Positions 1 through 4,817 of a stretch of DNA of 7,203 nucleotides are shown one piece after another (position 1 is the first letter of the stretch; every line of letters begins with the position of its first letter). The stretch spans positions 1 through 7,203 of the forward strand of contig JAFTBD010000014.1 of NCBI GenBank assembly GCA_017455385.1, given 5' to 3'. A program made the position numbers and the translations under genes. The DNA comes from Clostridia bacterium (GTDB lineage Bacteria > Bacillota > Clostridia > Christensenellales > CAG-1252). The notes beneath the pieces are model-generated. The model was not told where the DNA came from. It saw nothing but the letters and a program-made list of their open reading frames with translations, and did no database searches.

Positions 1-170
1 ATGAAGTAGATGAGCCAGGCGCCCGCCACACCGACGAGACAGTAGATGATCCTTGCCGCGATCTCGCTGCCGAAGGTCATCCAGGTCACGAGATTGAATC
101 CGAATATTCCGATCGTAAGCCAGTTGACCGCACCGATGATCGTGATGATGAGTGCTATTAACGTTATCAT
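1..170 (-). CDS. DUF378 family small membrane protein (C-terminus cut by window edge)
   Basis: Fifty-six residues are visible, reading MITLIALIITIIGAVNW and onward to the edge at GVAGAWLIYF. Two hydrophobic segments (about residues 2-24 and 39-56) are linked by a short loop (WMTFGSEIAAR). The IGAVNW / IGIFGFNLV opening and the RIIY-LVG-AG closing pattern match the DUF378 (YuzA-like) family of two-helix bacterial membrane proteins, whose function is unknown. The start is fixed by a perfect Shine-Dalgarno AAGGAGG at 176-182, five bases upstream of the ATG. The family is usually only 60-80 residues long, so probably only a short tail is missing. It lies 71 bases downstream of the lipoprotein gene on the same strand and could share its transcript. 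The gap holds only a weak 5-bp hairpin (GCGCA/TGCGC). The family call rests on pattern memory, without a profile search. Confidence 0.75.
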   Translation of the reverse strand, partial: MITLIALIITIIGAVNWLTIGIFGFNLVTWMTFGSEIAARIIYCLVGVAGAWLIYF

Positions 171-241
171 TTTATCCTCCTTTTGCCGCGGGGTGACCGC
201 GCACGATGCTATTATGCGCAGGTAGGAGGCGTTTCATTCAT

Positions 242-949
242 TCAGACTTTCTTGCTGATGACTTCGCCCTTCACGGGGTCGAGGAGGAGCGCCCAGTATT
301 CGGCGGGCGACTTGATAAAAGACACGTAATAGTAGTACGGCGCGTCCTCGTCGGGCATCGCATTCACGAGTTTTACGTATATCTCGCGCGGCAGTTCGCC
401 CGTATCGCTCTCGGCGGTTATCTGCGCGGCGAGCTCTTCTTCCGATATTTTCAGGACGTCTTTCCACCCCAGCGCGCCCTCGAGCTTATCCGCGAGGGGC
501 ACTTCGCTCGTGAGGATCCCTTCCGACACGACGCGTACGGCGGTGATCTTCCCGATCTCCGCCACGCCCTCCGCTTCCGCCGAGAAGGTGGCGCCGATGA
601 CGTCCTTTTTGAGTTCGCCGCTCACTTCGCCCGTTTCGCCCACGAGAGTGTAGGTATAGGTATTATTGAAGAGAGAAGCAGAGAGAGGCGTCACCGTCAG
701 GGTGGCGAAGCGCTCGAGGTCACCCACCTTGCCGTCAGCGACGATGAGCTTCTCCGCGGCGCCCGTCACGAAGTGCGCGGTGAAATCTTCGTTCCCGCCC
801 ACGTATACGGCGTCGTGATAACTGCTGACGTTCTTTTGCAGTCCGACGAGTTCGTCCGCATTCCCTCCGTCTGCCTTCTTGCAAGAGGCGAAAGCAAAGA
901 GCGCCAATAAGAGCAAAACCGATATCCCTGTGATAAAAAACTTTTTCAT
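242..949 (-). CDS. Putative lipoprotein of unknown function
   Basis: The protein has 235 residues. It opens with a lipoprotein signal: two lysines at positions 2-3, a hydrophobic run (about 4-21) and a lipobox FASC with the lipid-accepting Cys23, followed by the charged KKADGG linker. It should therefore be exported and anchored to the outer face of the membrane. The mature part is acidic and strand-rich with no motif I can assign. The C-terminal stretch (PYYYYVSFIKSP, then ALLLDPVKGEVISKK) faintly resembles the end of a PepSY-type repeat (hydrophobic strand, D-x-x-x-G-x-V), which is too weak for a call. AGGAG at 956-960, six bases before the ATG, supports the start. A CATAAT hexamer (minus strand, 985-990) could be a -10 box, but no good -35 lies upstream. 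The gene is divergent from hflX, with repeat copy 1 between them, and is followed by the DUF378 gene. Confidence 0.8.
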   Translation of the reverse strand: MKKFFITGISVLLLLALFAFASCKKADGGNADELVGLQKNVSSYHDAVYVGGNEDFTAHFVTGAAEKLIVADGKVGDLERFATLTVTPLSASLFNNTYTYTLVGETGEVSGELKKDVIGATFSAEAEGVAEIGKITAVRVVSEGILTSEVPLADKLEGALGWKDVLKISEEELAAQITAESDTGELPREIYVKLVNAMPDEDAPYYYYVSFIKSPAEYWALLLDPVKGEVISKKV

Positions 950-1012
950 ACCATTCTCCTGTAATCAAAAATCAATCAGTAGAGATTATGTTCGAGAAAC
1001 GTAAAGTATGCC

Positions 1013-1208
1013 GAATAACGATGAATTGACCGAACTGTCATGAATCGGCTTCGCCATGAATTGCGCCGACGGCGCATGAATTTGCACGCTTAACGTGCAT
1101 TGCGGATAACATATCCATAATGACGGCATAGCCGTCAATTCGCGGAGCGGCATGGAACGCGAGTATTCACGACTGCGAATGCAGTCAATTCATGCACGAA
1201 GTGCAATG
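1013..1208 (+). repeat. Multi-hairpin repeat element, copy 1 (diverged)
   Basis: This is a chain of small hairpins in the same order as copies 2 and 3. In order they are TGAC/GTCA, GGC-TTC-GCC, GCGCC-GAC-GGCGC, TGCACG/CGTGCA, a central GGATA-ACA-TATCC (1104-1116), GACGGC-ATA-GCCGTC, a CGCG/CGCG stem, GACTGC-GAAT-GCAGTC and TGCAC-GAA-GTGCA. ATGAATT-type linkers join the left half and AATTC-type linkers the right half. The loops and several stems differ from the other copies while pairing is mostly kept. The GACTGC/GCAGTC stem replaces GACCGC/GCGGTC by a compensatory change. The right end is less certain because the shared tail seen in copies 2 and 3 is missing or replaced. It lies in the divergent gap between the lipoprotein gene and hflX. 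An ATG inside its last hairpin (1192) opens a longer hflX reading frame, but this is not a credible start. Confidence 0.85.
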
Positions 1209-1246
1209 CATTTTGCTTGGCGATTTGAAACAGACAATACAATATC

Positions 1247-1275
1247 TTGATATCTTGACACGAAAGATTTATAAT
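1247..1275 (+). promoter_or_regulatory. Predicted sigma-A promoter of hflX-dut
   Basis: The -35 box is TTGATA (1247-1252) and the -10 box is a perfect TATAAT (1270-1275), separated by 17 bases. Transcription should begin near 1282, exactly at the ATG that best fits the HflX family, so the mRNA is probably leaderless. The -35 region sits in a tandem 8-base repeat (ATATCTTG at 1242-1249 and 1250-1257). The second unit produces a perfect TTGACA (1255-1260), but only 9 bases from the -10 box, so it cannot serve as the -35 here. The repeat might be a regulator site, which is inference only. Confidence 0.7.
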
Positions 1276-1281
1276 ATGGAT

Positions 1282-2846
1282 ATGATCTACGGAAATACCG
1301 CCGGCATCAAGCGCGCTACGCTCTGGATGCTCGAGAAACACGTCGGATATACGGACAAGACGGCGTTCGTCGCGGACGAGACGCTCGAGATCCTCTGCCG
1401 CTTCACGCAGGAGACGGGAAAGGAACTCTCGGTCTATATCGGGCGCTCGGGCAGGGTGGAGGCATTCTGCGTCGGCACGTCCGTGAAGGTAGAGGCGATG
1501 AATATGGGCAAGCGCCGCGGGGAGGGATCCAGCAACAAGATCCGCGTCATCCACACCCATCCGAATGGCGTCGCTCGGCTCTCCGATGCGGACATTTCCG
1601 CGCTCAAAGAGCTCAGATACGACTGCATCGCGGCGGTGGGCGTCTCCAAGGCGGGCGCCAAGAAGATGCAGGTGGCATATCTCGGCGGGAAGGGCGTCCT
1701 TCTCGTGGACGTCGATCTCGACGCATTGGACCACGCCGCTCTGCTTGAGAAGATCCTCGAGCATGACAAGGTCGGGCAGAAACGCGGTAGCGACGAGACG
1801 GTGAAGGTCAACGACCGTTGTCTCCTCGTCGGGCTCGGTGACGCCGCCTCTCTCTACGAACTGAAAAGGCTCGCCGAAACGGCGAATTTGCAGCCTGTCG
1901 GGCAGGTGGAGCAGAAACGAACGACGGTGGACTCCACCTTCTATGTCGGTAGCGGCAAGGTGGACGAGATCGCAATGGAAGCGCAGGTCAAAGACACAGG
2001 CATCGTGATATTCGACGCGGCATTGACCGCCGTCCAGCACGCCGCTCTGACCGAGCGCCTCGGGCGCACCGTCATCGACAGGGGAAACCTTATTTTGGAG
2101 ATATTCAAGCGCCACGCCACCACGGCGGAGGGCAGGCTCCAAGTGGAGCTCGCGCGGCTGAAATACACCCTGCCGCTTCTCGTCGGACAGGGCGAGGCGA
2201 TGAGCCGCCAGCGCGGCGGACTGCACGCCATGGGCGGCGGCGGTGAGACCAAGCTGGAGACGGACAGGCGCCATATCAGGAAGCGCATCGCGGAGATCAC
2301 CGAGAAGCTGAAAGCTTTGGAAGCGGGGCGGGACGTCAGACGCAAGAAAAGGAAGCAGTCGGGCGTGAAGAGCGTCACCCTCCTCGGCTACACCAATGCG
2401 GGCAAGAGCACCACATCAACGCGGTCACGCGCTCCGACCTCTATGCGGAGAATAAGCTCTTCGCCACGTTGGACAGCGTCAGCCGCAGCGTCTGGACGGC
2501 CGCAGGCACCTACGTGATGACGGACACGGTCGGCTTCATCCGCAACCTGCCGCATACCTTCGTGGAAGCATTCAAATCCACCCTCGACGAGGTGCGTTAT
2601 GCAGACCTTCTCATCCACGTCGTGGACGCGTCTTCTCCCGAGATGGCGGAGCAGATCCGCACGGTGGAGGAAGTCGTCCGCGAGATCGGCGCGGAGAACG
2701 TCCCGATGATCACCGTATACAACAAGGCGGATAAAGCCACGCGCGAGGACGGCAAACTCTATGTCAGCGCGAAATTCGGCGAGAACCTCGACGCCCTCAA
2801 AGACCTCATCAAAACCACTCTCTTCGGAGAAAAGGAGTCATTATGA
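1282..2846 (+). pseudogene. hflX: Ribosome-associated GTPase HflX with JAMM-like N-terminal domain, frameshifted
   Basis: HflX is a cytoplasmic GTPase that binds 50S subunits and splits stalled or hibernating ribosomes. Read through the frameshift, the protein is about 521 residues, longer than the roughly 430 of E. coli HflX because of an N-terminal extension. That extension carries HTHP with S-x-x-D (residues 91-104). Then come the HflX domain with SRQRGG (308-313) and GGGGETKLETDRR (318-330), and the GTPase motifs G1 GYTNAGKST (369-377), G3 DTVGF (415-419), G4 NKAD (481-484) and G5 SAK. One base is missing at about 2413-2414, where ACC-AC-ATC should read ACC-NNN-ATC directly after GKST. 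The first frame then stops at 2515-2517, while the second frame continues cleanly to TGA at 2844-2846. No other damage is visible, so this is either a very recent mutation or a sequence error. The start at 1282 gives MIYGNTAGIK. It lacks a Shine-Dalgarno site but lies seven bases after the -10 box. Confidence 0.88.
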
Positions 2847-3274
2847 AAGTGAACGTTTGCAAGACAGACCCGAGAGCCACTCTTCCCACCTACGGAAGCG
2901 CAGACGCTGCGGGCGCAGACCTCTACGCCCTGGACGGCGCTCTCATCAAAGCGGGCGCGACCGTCCTCATCCATACCGGCATCTCGATGGAGATCCCGAA
3001 GGGTTACGTCGGGCTCGTGTACGCGCGTAGCGGGCTCGCCACCAAGAAGGGCCTCGCCCCCGCCAATAAGGTGGGCGTCATCGACTCGGATTATCGCGGC
3101 GAGATCATGGTGGCGCTCCACAATCACGGCGCCGAAGACCGCGAGATAGCGGCAGGCGAACGCATCGCGCAGATCGTCCTCACCCCCTACCTCACGGCGG
3201 AATTCACCGAAACGGACATCCTCTCCGACACCGACCGCGGCGCAGGCGGCTTCGGATCAACGGGGAATAAGTAA
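2843..3274 (+). CDS. dut: Deoxyuridine 5'-triphosphate nucleotidohydrolase (dUTPase)
   Basis: This homotrimeric cytosolic enzyme hydrolyses dUTP to dUMP and pyrophosphate, keeping uracil out of DNA and supplying dUMP for thymidylate synthesis. At 143 residues it has the normal length, and all five family motifs are intact in order: I AAGADLYA (22-29), II ARSGLA (61-66), III GVIDSDYRG (78-86) with the expected catalytic Asp81 and Tyr84, IV GERIAQIVL (105-113) and V RGAGGFGSTG (132-141). The phosphate-covering Gly-rich tail of motif V is present, so the enzyme should be active. The start is set by AAGGAG (2832-2837), five bases before the ATG. The ATG overlaps the hflX stop as ATGA, implying one mRNA and translational coupling. 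The hflX frameshift would end translation about 330 bases early and could reduce coupling, although dut has its own ribosome site. A strong terminator follows directly. Confidence 0.96.
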   Translation: MKVNVCKTDPRATLPTYGSADAAGADLYALDGALIKAGATVLIHTGISMEIPKGYVGLVYARSGLATKKGLAPANKVGVIDSDYRGEIMVALHNHGAEDREIAAGERIAQIVLTPYLTAEFTETDILSDTDRGAGGFGSTGNK

Positions 3275-3300
3275 AAAAAGCGGCGGGTGCCGCTTTTTTT
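3273..3300 (+). terminator. Rho-independent terminator after dut
   Basis: A 12-bp perfect stem is formed by AAAAAAAGCGGC (3273-3284), loop GGGT (3285-3288) and GCCGCTTTTTTT (3289-3300). It overlaps the dut stop codon and ends in seven T. Because the stem starts with seven A, it can also act on minus-strand transcripts arriving from the PAP2 side. Confidence 0.93.
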
Positions 3301-3361
3301 AATGCGGAATGCGGAATTGAAACGCTATGCTCTAATGCGGAATGCGGAATTCGGAATAGGG
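3301..3361 (+). repeat. AATGCGG heptamer repeats next to element copy 2
   Basis: The 18-base unit AATGCGGAATGCGGAATT occurs twice (3301-3318 and 3334-3351), separated by 15 bases. From 3334 the sequence runs in exact 7-base steps: AATGCGG, AATGCGG, AATTCGG, AATAGGG. The next seven bases, ATGAATT, are the first linker of repeat copy 2. It therefore behaves like a short heptanucleotide tandem array that abuts the multi-hairpin element, sharing its last unit with it. Confidence 0.8.
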
Positions 3362-3584
3362 ATGAATTGACCTAACGGTCATGAATTGGTTTTCGCCATG
3401 AATTGCGCCTTCGGCGCATGAATTGCACGCTTAGCGTGCATTATGGATATATTCATCCGCAATGACGGCTCTGCCGTCGATTCACGGAGCGCTCTGCTCG
3501 AGAATTCACGACCGCACCTGCGGTCAATTCACGCACGAAGTGCAATTCACTGCGTAAGCAAAACGTGTCGAGGGATCTCAACCG
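3354..3584 (+). repeat. Multi-hairpin repeat element, copy 2 (231 bp)
   Basis: The modules in order are GACC-TAAC-GGTC (3369-3380), GGT-TTTC-GCC (3388-3397), GCGCC-TTC-GGCGC (3405-3417), GCACGC-TTA-GCGTGC (3425-3439), central GGAT/ATCC (3445-3458) inside CATT/AATG arms (3439-3464), GACGGC-TCT-GCCGTC (3464-3478), GAGC/GCTC (3487-3499), GACCGC-ACCT-GCGGTC (3510-3525), GCAC-GAA-GTGC (3533-3543) and TGC-GTAA-GCA (3551-3560). A unique tail ending GATCTCAACCG follows. ATGAATT linkers stand at 3362, 3381, 3398 and 3418, and ATTCAC/AATTCAC linkers separate the right-half modules. The full length matches copy 3 in reverse complement with three substitutions (3454, 3517, 3532) and no gaps. It lies between the converging dut and PAP2 genes. 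No long open frame or transposase is present. Confidence 0.95.
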
Positions 3585-3587
3585 ATC

Positions 3588-3632
3588 TATCAAACCGCGC
3601 AAGCGGTATATCAAGCCCGAATGGCATATCAA
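3588..3632 (+). repeat. Short hairpin tract with TATCAA linkers
   Basis: TATCAA occurs three times (3588-3593, 3609-3614, 3627-3632). Between the units lie the hairpins ACCGC-GCAA-GCGGT (3594-3607, a GNRA-type loop) and GCC-CGAAT-GGC (3615-3625). The plan of hairpins joined by a constant linker is that of the larger element, but with another linker sequence. It starts directly after copy 2 and ends a few bases from the PAP2 stop codon, where it could serve as a 3' mRNA structure. It has no T-tract, so it is not a classical terminator. Confidence 0.6.
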
Positions 3633-3638
3633 GCACCG

Positions 3639-4643
3639 TCAGGCGCCGAACATCGCTTTCACGTTCTTCCCGCGGAGGATCAAGATCTCGCGGACGAGGA
3701 TCATATAGACGAAGGCGAAGGTGCCGCCGACGAGCACGTCGCTGAGGAAGTGGGCGCCCGCGACCATCCTGCCGATGGCGGTCATGCCCGTCCAGACGAT
3801 GGGACCGATCCAGAGGGCTGCCTTGACGCGGCGATCCTTGATGTCCAGACAGGGGATGAGCATGATGAGGCAGTAGGACATTCCCGCATTGCTCGTGTGC
3901 CCGCTGGGGAAAGAGCGAAAAGCGTCTTTATACTCTATGAGCCCCGTCCCCCTCAGCACGTCGGCATTGTCCGTCACTTGATACCAACGGGTGTATAGGT
4001 CGAATCCGCCGACGCTCACCCCGAGGTCGCTGTTCATCGAACGGAAACGGGGACGATCCACGAAACTTTTCAGTCCGCCGATCGTTTCGCTCGTCAGAAT
4101 GCGCACGATGACCACCGCCACGGCGAAGACGAGGAGCTTGCACCAGGTCTCGTATTTGACCTTTCTCGTCAGGAATGCGGCGAGGGTGACGGTGAGGAAG
4201 GAGCAGAAATATTCCACGACGTAGAAATAGGGTTTCAAGGGGTAATATAGGGACTTCTCGGCATGCAGGTCGTAGGTGGCGACGATGTGCGAGAGGGGGT
4301 ATTCGATCATATCGCGGAAGGCGCCCGCCAGCGCGTACACCGCATATGCGAATCCCGCTAGGAAGAGGATGATGCGGAGCGCTTTCGGGAAGGTGGTGCG
4401 ATAGAATCCCCACATCGCGATGATCCCCACCATCGCGGGCAGGACGTAACGGGGGAGCATCCCCATCGCCTCGAAGAAATTCGCGTAGACGTTCGTGGTG
4501 TAATACTCGCCTGCGGCGAGGGAGCAGCGTGTCATCAGACGATCTATCTCGAGGTCGTAAAAGGTGGCGACGAGGAGTATCCCCGCGAATACGGCGAGAA
4601 AGGTCGCCACGGCTATCCGATTTTTCTTCCCTTCGATCGACAT
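3639..4643 (-). CDS. PAP2 family membrane phosphatase
   Basis: This is an integral membrane protein of the type-2 phosphatidic acid phosphatase superfamily, which removes phosphate from lipid phosphates such as undecaprenyl pyrophosphate or phosphatidate; the substrate here is unknown. From the start chosen it has 334 residues with about six or more hydrophobic segments (for example 11-28, 63-80, 88-108, 138-158, 168-184, 302-322). The three signature motifs are K192-SFVDRP-RF (R199), FPSGH (245-249) and R292-x5-H298-x3-D302. The catalytic histidines, arginines and Asp302 are present; the usual proline after R199 is phenylalanine. The frame is open to 4709, but I place the start at 4643 (MSIEGKKNR) because GAGGG lies at 4649-4653 and the predicted promoter overlaps the longer version. 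It is divergent from the DUF975 gene. Confidence 0.88.
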   Translation of the reverse strand: MSIEGKKNRIAVATFLAVFAGILLVATFYDLEIDRLMTRCSLAAGEYYTTNVYANFFEAMGMLPRYVLPAMVGIIAMWGFYRTTFPKALRIILFLAGFAYAVYALAGAFRDMIEYPLSHIVATYDLHAEKSLYYPLKPYFYVVEYFCSFLTVTLAAFLTRKVKYETWCKLLVFAVAVVIVRILTSETIGGLKSFVDRPRFRSMNSDLGVSVGGFDLYTRWYQVTDNADVLRGTGLIEYKDAFRSFPSGHTSNAGMSYCLIMLIPCLDIKDRRVKAALWIGPIVWTGMTAIGRMVAGAHFLSDVLVGGTFAFVYMILVREILILRGKNVKAMFGA

Positions 4644-4679
4644 ATTTTCCCTCACAGGCGGCATATCCCGCCGAAGAAC

Positions 4680-4709
4680 AGTATAGCATTTTACGGGCGC
4701 GCATTTCAA
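4680..4709 (-). promoter_or_regulatory. Predicted promoter of the PAP2 gene
   Basis: Read on the minus strand, the -35 is TTGAAA (4704-4709), the spacer is 18 bases and the -10 is TATACT (4680-4685). Transcription should start near 4673, giving a leader of about 30 bases before the ATG at 4643. This excludes the upstream ATG at 4709 as the start for this promoter. Confidence 0.6.
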
Positions 4710-4716
4710 GGATCCA

Positions 4717-4745
4717 TTGACAAAAAGCGGCGAAAATTATACAAT
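4717..4745 (+). promoter_or_regulatory. Predicted sigma-A promoter of the DUF975-pdp pair
   Basis: A perfect -35 TTGACA (4717-4722), a 17-base spacer and -10 TACAAT (4740-4745) predict transcription from about 4752. It is back to back with the PAP2 promoter, with the two -35 boxes only seven bases apart, so RNA polymerase at one could interfere with the other. Confidence 0.75.
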
Positions 4746-4754
4746 ACATACGAG

Positions 4755-4779
4755 CATTTCCCTATTCAATAGGGAAGTG
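4755..4779 (+). promoter_or_regulatory. 5'-leader hairpin before the DUF975 gene
   Basis: An 11-bp stem is formed by CATTTCCCTAT (4755-4765), loop TCA and ATAGGGAAGTG (4769-4779), with one T-G wobble. It should begin within about three bases of the predicted transcript start. A 5'-terminal stem of this type can stabilise mRNA; as DNA, the near-perfect dyad could bind a dimeric regulator just downstream of the promoter. It has no T-tract, and it leaves the ribosome site at 4806-4812 free. Confidence 0.65.
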
Positions 4780-4817
4780 TGGGCAATTTCGTGCGACGGC
4801 ACAAGAAGGAGGGCTAT

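Noticed and set aside
206..910. A plus-strand open frame of 234 codons opposite the lipoprotein gene.
   Set aside because: It has arginine-rich low-sense composition and no ribosome site. The minus-strand frame has a signal peptide, lipobox and AGGAG, so this is a shadow.
1255..1275. TTGACA at 1255-1260 as the -35 box of hflX.
   Set aside because: It is only 9 bases from TATAAT; the TTGATA copy eight bases upstream has the correct 17-base spacing.
1192..1281. An earlier in-frame ATG for hflX at 1192, and another at 1276.
   Set aside because: The first lies in the last hairpin of repeat copy 1 and upstream of the promoter; the second touches the -10 box and would precede the transcript start. 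Family alignment favours MIYGNT at 1282.
1135..2274. A minus-strand open frame of 379 codons opposite hflX.
   Set aside because: It is the antisense shadow of a GC-rich gene; the plus strand carries unmistakable HflX motifs.
2407..2517. Programmed frameshifting in hflX.
   Set aside because: There is no X-XXY-YYZ slippery heptamer, no obvious stimulatory signal, and the shift falls inside an essential loop with a codon apparently missing a base.
3354..3584. CRISPR array or integron attC array for the hairpin chain.
   Set aside because: The linker is only 7 bases, the units between linkers are themselves palindromic and conserved between copies, and no cas or integrase gene is nearby.
3354..3584. 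Transcription terminator cluster.
   Set aside because: The hairpins lack T-tracts, copy 1 lies between divergent gene starts, and dut already has a strong terminator before copy 2.
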